DNA from: Mesostigma viride
Taxonomy: Eukaryota; Streptophyta; Mesostigmatophyceae; Mesostigmatales; Mesostigmataceae
Assembly (NCBI GenBank): GCA_009746045.1
Contig: RPFO01000264.1
Location: forward strand, 1,116,214-1,180,213
Direction of reading: 5' to 3'
Length of the DNA stretch: 64,000 bases
Shown here: positions 44,358-56,400 of the stretch, in pieces
Layout: every line of letters starts with the position of its first letter
Numbering within the stretch: the stretch's first letter is position 1
Program-made: the position numbers and the translations under genes
Notes under the pieces: model-generated
What the model was told of the DNA's origin: nothing
The model's database searches: none
What the model saw: the letters and a program-made list of their open reading frames with translations, nothing else

Positions 44358-44503
44358 TTTCTGATCAGGCACTCCGCAAAGGTGAAAACCATTTGCGTTC
44401 AGTGCCGGGCCGCGGAAAACGCGGAAAAACGCGATCTGCAAATGAATCCGACCGGAATCGAACTGGGGACCTCTCGCACCAACTTTCGCTGACTATAGGA
44501 CTT
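44358..44503 (-). mobile_element. tRNA-derived SINE
   Basis: 146 bp flanked by the 8-bp TSD tcctgtat (44350-44357 and 44504-44511) in L4. On the minus strand it begins with a tRNA-like stretch with a good B box (AGTTCGATTCC, about 44455-44465) and ends in a short A-rich tail (AAAA at 44358). An A box is less clear. Confidence 0.8.
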
Positions 44504-44768
44504 TCCTGTATGGCTGCGAGGCACAGTGGACCCTGGACAAGGCGCTGAGCAAGCAGCTTGATGGCACCGTCACTATAATGCTCCGTAACATCCTCGGCGT
44601 TCGCTACCAAGAGCGCCGCACCCGGGCCGAGCTCTACTGCGAGCTCCCTCCAGTAACCCATACCATCCGAAACCACCGCCTCCTCTTTGCCTGCATCTTG
44701 CCCGCACAGACCAGGTGAATACCGATGTGGGCCCTGCCGGGGCGCTAAGGGGCGCTAAGGGGCCGCTA

Positions 44769-46688
44769 AGGGGACATGACACCCCAAAAGGGCACTTTTC
44801 TGGAAACCATACCTAGGCATGTGATAAAAATCCAGTTATGATGGGGGACCATAAATATGATTAAAAAAAAATTTTCCAACCACTTGGGGGGGTACTACCC
44901 CCCACCATGTGACAGTTATGTGCTAAAAATAGAAAAAGACGCTATTTTTGGCCGATTTTCCCTAGAACAATGGGCAAACCCAATGTGGCCAAATCATATA
45001 TTCCCATCTAATTGCAACCCTTGCCATTAATTCCAGCTAGTCTGCAGGTCAGAATAAGCATGTTTAGACACATTGAAATAATTTAGCCCAAAACACGTAT
45101 TTTTTGGTGCCTAAAAAATATATATCAAATCATAGACACATGCAATGGGGTCAAATCTTATATTCAAAATTGGCCCAGGGTTGCAATCACACAGCCCCAA
45201 AGTTTCAGCTCATTCTGACCACGTTTACCCACATTGAAATATGGTCATGTGCAAAAAAAAGTTGATAGCTTTTTGTGGTTTGGAGCTCAAACACCACCAC
45301 AAAGACACCCTTAATTAATTAATTAATAGACACCCTTGCCCACCACAAACTGGGCCAAAACAAGTGCAATTAATTAAATTAATGTATCACGAAGCTTGCC
45401 ACCAAATTACAGGTCATTCTGACCTAGTTTGCCCATATTACATCTTGTTATAGCTGCCAGCCTGCATGCTTGGTGCACCATGACATGAGGCAATACCATG
45501 AGCACATTCCTAAGCTTGCCCCCTGCAAATGGGGCAGAACCACGAAAAACAAATGCTAGATGCTTGAAGAAAACAACCACCAACTCTTTAACCATTATGA
45601 GCAGGTATGACCGCTTGCGAGAATCACTCATAGCCAACACCATGTCATGACGCTTATTATGGATAAAAGGTGCATCCTTCATAGCCATAACGACCTGATC
45701 CCTGTCATCTAGGAAGTACAAGCCATGTGTAATGGAGGCTAAACAGGTGGGGATGTGATAAGTAACTCCCATATTCTCACCTTCCATACAACAACCTTGT
45801 TTTCCAGCAGGCTGAAGAGCCATGACAGGCGTTTATGAGCTCGCCAGCTCCTTGCAACGGTGATGCCGCTCCCAGGCAGCTAGGGTCCTTGACTACGCAA
45901 TATAGAATGTCTACCGTGTGAAAACCTCCATACAGGAAGCGTAGCAAAGCCAGATAACTGCCCGATCAATTCTGGGTAGCTTTAGGAAGCATGGCATACG
46001 CAGCGTAAGGAAAACCATTGAAAGCTGCGGAAAATCTGATAGCACAACTGCAACAAGTGGAGAACAAAATAGCAAGAAGAACCCAGAAACGGCGCCAAAA
46101 GTTTCATGCCAGGTTCACTAAGAGCGCAAACAGACTGGGCGGTGACATGCGGCAAATCAACGTACCACGGCCGGCATTATTTCCTACCCAGGCGCGCAAG
46201 AAAAGCCAGCCAGCCATGGATGGATTAACCGCGGATCGCGCAGGCCTGAACGAAATCATTTTAGAAATGACAGGAAATGGCCGCAGATCGAAGACGCTTA
46301 GGTTATTTTCATGGTGTCCGTTACTGAACGGCTCTTACTGCATCAATACAACCCACGAATATCGAGTTCTACCGTCGCAGGCACGCATGCTAGATTATTC
46401 ATCGCGGCCAAATTGTTGGATGAGACCCCCGTGCAAATCTGTACCAACAAAGGCAGAGAATTTGCAAATAGTGCAGATCTGGCTATGAAACATCATAATA
46501 GAACATCACTTTTAACCATCGGCTTAATTTTTTGGCCTGTCGCCCGCCGGATTAGCCATATTTTAACGGAACGCACGTCGCCATGGCCACCTCCGCACGG
46601 TGCGCGCACTGTGCACCACAATTTCACGGTCCGTCGGTACCGTCCCGACTTTTTTGGCGCCAAAAAAGTCCCGGGTGTCATGTCCCCT
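44769..46688. mobile_element. TIR DNA element with TA target
   Basis: 1,920 bp with perfect 16-bp inverted ends AGGGGACATGACACCC / GGGTGTCATGTCCCCT and TA on both sides, inserted in L4. ORFs inside (45407-45823 minus, 138 residues; 46018-46488 plus) have no recognised transposase motif. A non-autonomous or decayed Tc1/mariner-like element is possible, but the superfamily is not certain. Confidence 0.7.
45313..45327. mobile_element. Tail-only LINE insertion
   Basis: Fifteen bases of AATT repeat flanked by a 10-bp direct repeat agacaccctt (45303-45312 and 45328-45337). It is what a target-primed insertion looks like when only the repeat tail was copied. Confidence 0.65.
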
Positions 46689-46840
46689 TAAGACTGGCCA
46701 ACCAGGTAGGGCATCTTCTCATATGGCAGGGCCCTCTCGTCCCCTCGCGACGTACTGGGCGACTTGCGCGCGGCCCGCACCGAAGTGACGCGACCCGAAC
46801 TAGTTATGTTACACAACCGCTTGAGGATCGCAGGGGTTGA

Positions 46841-47430
46841 ATGACCATTCGTACTCCTTGCCCGCATTATTGACAAGGAGCAATATGGGTTTTCGGCCTG
46901 AGTGCAACGCTGTCGTAGCCAGGTAGACACCCATCCCACGTGCTCGAACGTGACGCCTAGTAGGTGATGTGTTATACTACAACGCAAAACATCGCGTTCT
47001 AAACATGGCCAGGTCTGAAACTCGTTGTGTTGCCGTAATAAGACAACCAGTGCAGTACATGTTGTTCAGATTTTTCATTAGATGTACAGCTCTCATAAAG
47101 TTACTATCGTTAAATATACACCTTTCATAAGTTGCTTATTGCAAAGGGAAAGCCCCTTGTAGATCATATGAGCATGATGCAAGGTATCACGTCATGGCCA
47201 GCACCATGGTACACACGGAACTTGCTTTTCCATTGCAAACTGCTGCTTCCAGTTTGGAAGGGCAGCACCATTTGAAACGAATCTGATGAACTGTGCTACT
47301 AAACTTCCCATGCTAGGCCGGCAGACCAGCCTCAGTGCCCCATACTACATCAGATAGTATAAGCTCATCACCATGCTCTTCACCGTGGATGCATGGACCA
47401 AGGGAAACATAGTAGTGCCCCCCCACTCTG
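46841..47430. other. Intergenic, no gene seen
   Basis: Moderate-AT sequence between the LINE L4 remnant and the MYCBPAP stop codon. It probably holds the MYCBPAP 3' UTR. No other feature supported. Confidence 0.4.
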
Positions 47431-50400
47431 TCACTTTGATGGACGCACCGGTGGAGGAGCACTCAGTGCTAAGAGGCGGTTGCGTTGCCGGTGGAGGGAG
47501 AAAATCTCCCAACGCAGCTGCTCCACATCAATAAGGCTGGCCGCAGCTACCCCACTCCCTGGGCCAATGGCCTCTCCCTCGGCTGCCGCCGCGTGATTGG
47601 CAGCCGCTGCCTCCAGGGCGGCAATCTTACGGTTCATGATCACATTGATGGTGCTTTCTTCGCGGGATATCATGGCCTCTAGCTCGCCAAAGCTCTCCGC
47701 CACCAAGGCGGCCACCTGGGATGTGGGATAGTGCAGGTCATGGCGGCGGTCACGGATTGCCATACAGGTAAGAAGGCAAATGGCATCGAATGACTCATGA
47801 AGACTCTTTGTCGGTCTATGAAACCTTGGCAACGTTATATGCAGTGGAGTCAACTTGCAATGAACAAGTCGCTTACGTCAATACCACCCTCAAGGCAAAT
47901 CGTGGCGGTCTCTGGCAGGGTTGACATATTTAGGGCGTGGTCGACACTGAGGGGGCTTCCACGCTGTGTCTGGACCAATTTGTTTTAGGGGTGTACGACC
48001 TATTTCAAAGGAGGCCCTTCAGGCTATATATATTCTATGACACCGTATTCCAATTTCAGGACCGGACCCTTTCAGGCTTGGCACCAATTTCCGAACAGGT
48101 ACCGCAAAAAGTTTATATCTGTCCGTACTTTTCGCTGGGCGAAACCAGTTTCGGCTTGTCCCACCCCAAAAGGGTGGGACAAGCCGAAATTGGTATCGTT
48201 GCCGAAGTGCGAAGTACCCCCTAGTAGCTCACAATGTGCCGACAGACTGCCTGCGTCCCCGTAACTTAACCCCATAAAGTTAAGGCAATTGGCCGTAGCT
48301 GAGAAATTGGTCTGCGTCCGCGGAGGAAATAGGCGCTACTGCGGTAAGTCCGGCCTAATTTCCGAAGTACAGTGACTGGTACAGTGACCGACGTGACCAA
48401 TTAAAATTGGATGCATCGGACCCAGCGTGGAAGGGCCCTAAAGTTGAAAACAAACGGCTGCTCCCTGAGTTTTTGCAGGCTCTTGGCGACAGATCAGGAG
48501 CATGTGTATGTACTCGCCCAACAAGGTGGGACTAGCCGTCAGCATCATTTAATAGTACACAGAGAGAGTACATTGCTGAGAGATATAGAGTACATCGCTG
48601 TCGCACCAGATAGATATCTCATAAGAAGCCCCCTATTGGGATTTCAATCGATTTAGCAGGCAACACATAGGTAGTACGCGTGAGCTAAGTTGCAGGCTTG
48701 TTCCCATATGTAGGGCAATGCAGTCAGGTGGTGGATGTTTCGTATTGAGGGCCCGTACAGGCTAACCTTAGTGATACTGGCACCGCTGTTTGTAGTGTGC
48801 TGAGTGCGGCTCATGTACTCACAAATGGCGCGACATTTGTGGTATGCTGTTCTGGCCAATGGTGGGTGCACACCCCCGCAGCTGCTCTAAACGTCCCCAC
48901 ACTGCCTACCATCGTCTGGGGTCTGCACGGAAATGACAAGGGGCGTTGAAAGGGTGCAAGAAACTCGCCTTTTTCCCTATTGCTACAGAGAAGGTCATCC
49001 TGCGCGCGCTTCCTGATGATCCTACGGTCTGCGATACAAGCAGCAGTCTGTTGGCAGCGCTAGCCCAGCGAGGACGTGCAGCACGCAACAAGGCTTACTG
49101 GCACGTGCAGCACACGGCAAGACTTCCTGGCACGTGCAGCACGCAACAGGGCTTCCGAACCTGTGCAGCACACGGCAAGGCTTCCGAGCACGTGCAGCAC
49201 ACGACAACATGTCCAAGCGATCTTTGACCGCCGTGCAGTGTCCTCGCAGTCGCACGCTGGGACTTGAACAAACACTAAGTGTGGCTTAGCACCGACAAAG
49301 CCTAGCGTGCCACCATACAAAAGGAATAGAAGCAAACAAGGAAAGAAACAAACAAACGAGCCACCGTACCTGCTCCATAATGCCTGCAGTCGCCTCCTCC
49401 GTCATCTCTTGCAGCAACGCCGCTGCCGCCTCGGCCTCCTCCGGGTCCACCTCCTCCACCATCTCCTCCTCCGGGGGGGTGACAGGGGGAGGGGGCGATG
49501 GGGGCTCCTTTGCAGCCTCCTTGGCCTTGGCGCCCTTCACGGGGGCCTTGGCCCCCTTTGCGCCCTTAGCGGGGGGCGCCTCCTGTACCGGCTCCGGCAC
49601 AACCTCCACCGGGGGTGGCTTGGGGGGCTCCACGGGGGGGGGGAAGTGGAAGTCGTGCTCCTCTTCGACTTGCGTCCGCACGGCTGCAGAGATGCCAGGT
49701 ACCTGCTTTTGGGGGGCGGGGGGGGGGGGGGGGGTAATCGGCGTGCCAACATCAGCACATCAGCTGCACCCACACCTTTAAATCCACAACCCTCACTATG
49801 GAGGTAATTCTCACCATGGAGGCAACCGTCACCACGGGGCTGTCCATGATGAGGCTTATTCCCCCCTGCCATCGACGCAACGCGCTATGTCACAAATCAG
49901 CAAAAAACGCTCATCAGATGGTCGCACTCCACGCGGCCTGCCGCGTTGCGTTGGCTACCGACAGCCTCTCATGGGAAGAGCCCATGGGAGGCAGGGTAAG
50001 GGAACAGCCAGCGATCCTCACAGTGTGCCTGTGTCTCCTCTCCTCTCCTCTCCTCTCCTCTCGTCTCCTGTCCCCTCCTGTCCTCTCCCCTCATGTCCTG
50101 TACCCTCCTGTCCTCTCCCCTCCTCTCCTCTCCCCTCCTCTCCTCTCCTCTCCTCTCCTCTCCTCTCCTCTCCTCTCCTCTCCTCTCCTCTCCTCTCCTC
50201 TCCTCTCCTCTCCTCTCCTTATGATCGAGCGTGCACCCATCCTCGAGCGTGCGCTCATCCGTCTCAGCGCAACAAATTTAGCACCACCCTCGAGGAGCAC
50301 AGCATGGCCTCACCTGCTGGGGGACCTTGCACGAGCGAACAGGAGTGGCGACATGGAACGACACCCAGCAGCCGAACATTCGACATGGAGTAGTATGAAG

Positions 50401-53400
50401 CAGCACGAGCGACACATGCCTGCTTCCCGCCCGTGCTGCCAGCACAACCGCGGGAGGCCCACAAACACATGCATCGCACACAAAAAAGAGAAAGCATATA
50501 CACCGCGATGTACACAAACAAACTAAATCTAAACACAAACACCGCGCACGAACAAACCAAACATGAGCATGGCCTCGTACACACGCCATACATGCACCCA
50601 CCACAAAACACGACACACCGCCGGCGCCGCACCATATATGCACACACCGCGCCGCACACTAACAAACCAGACAAACGTGCTGCCTCTACACACCGCCTCC
50701 CCCAGCTGGCACAGGATCTGGTGGACGACGCGGTAGAGCAGCGTGGAGCGGTCCGGGGGCACTGCGGCCTCCGCAACCGCCGCCTCGAGCCGCTCCCTCA
50801 GCTCTGCACCGCCCTCCTCCACTGGCACGCGCTCCACTAGCAGCCGCAACCGCGCCACGCTCCCGTCCCATGTGGGGGCCAGCTCGACCAGCTCGTCGTT
50901 GTGGTGGGGGACCGGGCCGCCGGCACCGTCTGCCAGCACAATGTCATCAGCGGAAGGGGTGGGGGGGTCTAATTTTAAGTGTGAACAGGGTTCGAATAGT
51001 AACTGGATAAAGAGTTAAAAATTTGCAATCTTAATTGGGCAGGATCTAGCACGGGCAAGGTGCCGCACAGCAAAGAGGGGAAAGGCAGCATGGGCAAGGT
51101 GCCGCACCGGCGGATCACGACAGAGAGGCGAGCTGCCGTTCAGTGTTTCGTGTTTGGGGTTAAGGGGTTTAGGGTCTAGGGGTTTTGTGTTTATTGCTTA
51201 TGGCTGTGCGTTTAGGGTTTAGGGGTTTTGGGTTTAGGGTTTAGGGGCTTTGTGTTTATTGTTTATGGATTTGTGTTTAGGAGGGTATTTGTGTCTAGTG
51301 TTTATGGTTTTGTGTTTAGGGTTTGGGGTCTTGGTGTGCCAGGTCGCAGCAAGGCAAGTGGGCGGCCATACCCTATAGGTGAACCGTGCCATGCCGCCGC
51401 CATGTCACGCTGCCATGCCATGATGATGCTGCCTCTACTTTGATGGACACGCGTTGGTGCCCTAATGCCTGGACACCCACCCCACCCGTCCATGCCAGGC
51501 CATACGGGCTACCCACCCATATGCGTGCCAGCACGGCAACAGGGTTCCCCCGCACCCACATCCGCACCCACCTGCGTGCCGCTCACTGCCCAGCGGCTCG
51601 GGGCCCCCCATGAGGCGGCCCGTCTCGGCCAGGTGCTGCAGCGTGGCGTGCGCCCCGCTGGCGATGTCCTCCATCTCGGCAAACACAGCCTCGTGGTAAT
51701 AGACGCTGGGCGACTCGCGCGCGTTCACAGACATGAAGTCGAGCGACGCGCGCCGCAGCGACGCCAGGTGTTCTTGCGTGGCCGCGTCCCCCTCGCCGAC
51801 GGGGTGCCGGTTGCCAGCCGACGCGCGCGCCTGCGGGGTTGTCTTGCCGCAATGACCACGAGGCAGGTGGGGGATGCCCACGATGTAGCAGCAGCAGGTT
51901 GGGAAATGCACCGCACAACACGCAACCGGTTGGGAAACGAGGTACCCCACACGCAACAGCTTGGAAAGCCAAACGTGCTCGTCAGGGTTCCTATCCCTCT
52001 CCGCATGACAAAAATAGAATAGGATTTGAAACCCAGTGAGAGCTCTGCATGTGAGGCACGTACGCCAGCGGCCAATGAGTGTGGACTTGAGGCAACAAGT
52101 CACGTGCATTTGCATTTGACACAGCTTGCCATACTGGCTCAAACACGGCCCCTCTAATTAGATGCACCGACCAATGTGATTTGGGCATCCAGTATGCGTG
52201 CTGGGGAATGCAGCATGGCAATGCGTAGGATTACCTTACCGCACGCTACCTTGTGGTTTGTAACTGGGAGCATGGACCCCTTTGACAACTCCCAAACAAT
52301 TTGTAACGTCTCAGGGAGCGACGTAGACAGCAGGGCCTGATGACACAGCAAGTCATGAAAGCCCACAGAGCCGGGGGCATGCCTGGGAGCATGCGAATGG
52401 CAAGTTTGAAGGAGTACCCATGGAAAAAGCGTGCGCGTGCGGGGTGTGCGGGGGGGATTCCAGCACCAAGACGTGATAGCACAGAATAGGATAGTAGGGT
52501 ACTCAGCCCACCATGACGTGATAGCACAGAATAGGCTTGTAGGGTACTCAGCCTGTACGCACGTGCAACCGACATGCCGCGATTGGACCGCAGGGAAACG
52601 CATGCAGACTCGTTCTGCGGGCCATCATGCACAGGCGGAGGGCCAGCAAGTAAGTATACGTGGCGGGCACTTCGTCCCCAACACAATATCGACGGCTTCG
52701 CCAGGTAACCCCTTATTTGCTTGTTGGCTTGCGATATTGGTGATGCCCCGTATGTTCCTGGTGATGCCCCGTATGTTCCTGGTGATGCCCCGTGTGTTCC
52801 TGGTGATGCCCCGTGTGCGCCCCGTGTGTTCCTGGTGATGTTCCTGACCGTAACAAAGTGCATGTGCAGCAGCTAGAGCGATGGTGGCCAGGCGCCAACT
52901 GCCAAACCACCCACCTGGGCACTCTCTGCGGGCGTCGGCGGGTCGAGCAGCCCGTGCGCATCGGTGAAGAGGATGGTGCTGGCCATGTGGGCCTTGGCAT
53001 CGGCGTGTGAGCGGCGCGGCGTGCGCAGCTTCTTGAACGCGTGCTCGATCACGTCCTCCACCGCGTGCATCATCTCCTGCGCACACGCGGAGTATTAGAA
53101 AAGTACGACAAAATGAAAACCAGAAACTGAGATCTCCTCGTGCGACGACCAGGTACAGAGGGGTGAGTCATCGGGTCTCGTTGGGCCCACAGCAGATGCC
53201 TGACTCTCCTCGTGAGTAGCTGGGTGACCAGTTGGCATTGCATCACCTCCCGCGCAACCACAGGGTATTACAAGAACAGACGATACTATACCACTTGTAG
53301 TATTGTGATTATTAGTACATAAATGTAGTATTGTGATTATTAGTACATAAATGTAGTATTGTGATTATTAGTACATAAATGTAGTACTGTGATTATTAGT

Positions 53401-56400
53401 AAATAAATGTAGTTTTGTGATTATTAGTAAATAAATGTAGTATTGTGATTATTAGCAAAGAAATGGTATCAACAAATGAAACAGAAGATGATGCAAGTTG
53501 TTGCACGCCAGGGGGTACAAAGTGGGCATGTCAGGGGGCAGCAAAGAGGGGACGAACATGGCAGGCCAAGAGGCATAGGCGGCGTGGCAAGGGATTGTCC
53601 TTTATCCCCTTCTTCAGGCATAACCCCCTGCACGCACATGCATGTCGAGTAATGCAACGAGATGTAAAACTTAGGGGGGAGGGGAGGTGATGATCCTCCC
53701 ACCTTCAGCCGCCCCCTTCCTTTCCGCTCCCAACCTCCCCCCCACCCCCAGAAGAAAAACGTGGCAAGCTCACGGATCCAAAGATGCCAACCACAAGACC
53801 ACAAGCATGTCCAGAACAGCGTGAGCTGGTGGTTCGCCAGGTGGCATGCATGCGCAGGTGAGCAGCGGACGGCACGCATCGCTCAACCTTGACATCAGCG
53901 GAGAACAATCTAAGAATGACCTGCCCTTCCTTCGGTGGCATGTACTCCAGACGACACAAGCTGGCTACACAAGCGCCAGAAAACAGCTGGCTGCCCCTCA
54001 TGCATGGCTGCTCCCGACCGTGCGCCTGATACTGGAACAGCAGCACCTGGAACACTCGGGCGCTCCCCGCATTGTTTAGATATGATGCGCTCGCCCGTAT
54101 CCCTCTATGGCCAGTATCCCTCTATATACATCTTCCTCTTGCCATACGACGCGACGCCAGTCACACTCCCCACATTGTTTAGATATGATGCGCTCGCCTG
54201 TATCCCTCTATGGCTTGTATCCCTCTATATACATCTTCCTCCTGCGATACGACGCAACGCCAGTCACCGAGATGAAAAGCTCGTGTGGGACGAGCTACAG
54301 CATAAGCGTGCGGGACGAGCTACAGCATAAGCGTGCGGGACGAGCTGCAGCATAAGCGTGCGGGACGAGCTGCAGCATAAGCGTGCGGGACGAGCTGCAG
54401 CGTAAGGGTGCGGGACGAGCTGCAGCATAAGCGTGCGGGACGAGCTGCAGCATAAGGGTGCGGGACGAGCTGCAGCATAAGCGTGCGGGACGAGCTGCAG
54501 CATAAGCGTGCGGGACAAGCTGCAGCATAAGCGTGCGGGACGGGTTGCAGCACTGGTCCGTTCACTAGACGAGGAGCCGTCTTTCTCGCCATCCTTTTGG
54601 CCGACTTCATACATTCCCTGCTGAAATCCCACTCGGTGCAGCCAAAGAAATTAGCATTCTAGTTTACCTAACTATCGCCACCGCCGTTGCAATCGCCATC
54701 TCGACATCAACGCGATCGCCATTGCCACAACTATGACGAGGAGCTCCCAGGGCCATCGCTTTTGGGAACGGATTCCCAGCCCTTGACCCCGCAGGACGGT
54801 ACTCCGTAGGTCTAGCCACCGCGTAAATGACACCGCGTAAACCTGCGTCTTAGGGCATGCCACCAAGGGGCATAGGGCTTAAGGTTTCAGGCTCCAGGGT
54901 GCAGGGTCTTACCTTGTGCCGTAGCGACGCGTCCAGCTGGCGTCGCCGTAGCTTGGTGTTATCCTCGGGCAACGCGACCCCTTTGAGCAGCAGCGTGGGC
55001 TGCACGTTGCCCTTGAGCGCCGGCTCGGTAGTCAGCGCCCACTTCTCCATGAACATGCCCGCCGAGGGCGATTTGAACGTGAAGCTGAAAAGGACCGAAT
55101 CGCCCGGGAGTACCATGCCCGACTGGTTGGACAGGTAGAAGTAGTGCCCCGCCGAGAGGGCCTCCATGGTCTCTTGGAGCGCAGCGGTGGCCTCCTTGTC
55201 GCGGGCGCCAGCATCTGGATTGGGACGAGTCTGGATGGGGGACGGGCGCGCCCCCTGGCTGGAGGGCCCGCGCGACCCGCCCTGAGAGGAGGCCCCCTTG
55301 GCTGGTTTATCGGGCTTGGGGGCAGCATCGGCCTCGGTCCACTGCAGCCGCTGCCACTGGTAGAAGAGCGCGGTGCTGCCGCTGTTGTGGAGCTCGACGA
55401 CACCGCGCGAGAGGCCGTTGGCCGGGCAGGTGAGGCACAGGCGGTGGGTGGACAGGGTGATGGAGGGTCCCTGCGGAATGATCCACGGGATTAGCAAGGC
55501 AGGGGGTTGATGCACGTGCGCGGCGATGCAGGCCGTTGGAAGGGAGGCAAGGCACGGTGCCTCATATGACCTCACTACGTGCTCGCGTCGTTGAGGTTTG
55601 CACTTTGAGGTTTGCACTTTGACACATTCCCATCACAGATAAGGCGGGGCCAACAGGCGGTGAGGGTACGAATGCGGCCCCACGCACCGGCCAGTGACCA
55701 CCCAGCAAGTCACAGCCAGCAACCACCCACCAAGTCACGGCCAGCGACCACCCAGCAAGTCACGGCCAGGGACCACCCAGCAAGCCATGGCCAGCAAACA
55801 CCCACCAAGTCGGGATCACATGTTGGCGCGCACCTGCACTTGCACGTTGGCGGCGGCGGCCCGTAGTGCCTCTGCCTCTGCTGCCGCCATGCTGGCCTCG
55901 CGCACATCGTCCTCGGCCGTCTTACGGGCGAGCATGCGCGCCCACTCCTCGTGGTTCACCGCGGCCATGTGGGACTCCACCTCGGCGAGCGTCACCTGCG
56001 GCGACAGGCAGAGAATGGAGAGGAAGGTGGAGAGTAAGGCGGAGAGGATGGCGGAGAGGAAGATGGAGGGCAAGGTGGAGGGGAAGGCGGGGGGGAAGGT
56101 GGAGGGGAAGGCGCGAGGAAGGCGGAGAGGGAGGGCCGCCCTCCCTGCCCAAGGGAAGAAAGTAAGCAAACATGGCCAGCCATGCCCTTCAGGGTCCATC
56201 CAGCGGGGGGGGCCCTGTGCTCATGACCAAATAACACAAATCCCTGAACAGTAAATAAAAATCCCCCTAAATAGGTCCTCTAGCAGGTTTAAAGTTTAGG
56301 ATTAAGGCTTTAGGGTCAAGGGTTTAGGTTCTCTATATAGGGTCTAGGTATAAATCCGCTACATAGGCCCTCTTTATAGGTCACTACACGGGGGCACGCG

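Larger units (their letters stand above)
19980..46840 (+). pseudogene. LINE copy L4, old host of many insertions (discontinuous)
   Basis: Plus-strand LINE RT in pieces: about 19980-20095 (IRQFYEG), 41639-41894 (VWQGCVLSPYLFMTMVDYILRRA ... SDLIY), 43990-44357 (YADDTTLVETPE, then VGLMISEKTEVMAIG), 44512-44768 (YGCEAQWTLDKALSKQLDGTV, IMLRNILGV) and 46689-46840 (weak). The pieces are separated by element A, insert O2, a SINE and a TIR element, each with its own duplicated target. Stops and frameshifts are many, so it is a pseudogene and the oldest layer of the nest. Confidence 0.85.

Noticed and set aside
50091-50300. ORF of RRGEE repeats
   Set aside because: Antisense of the CTCCT microsatellite.
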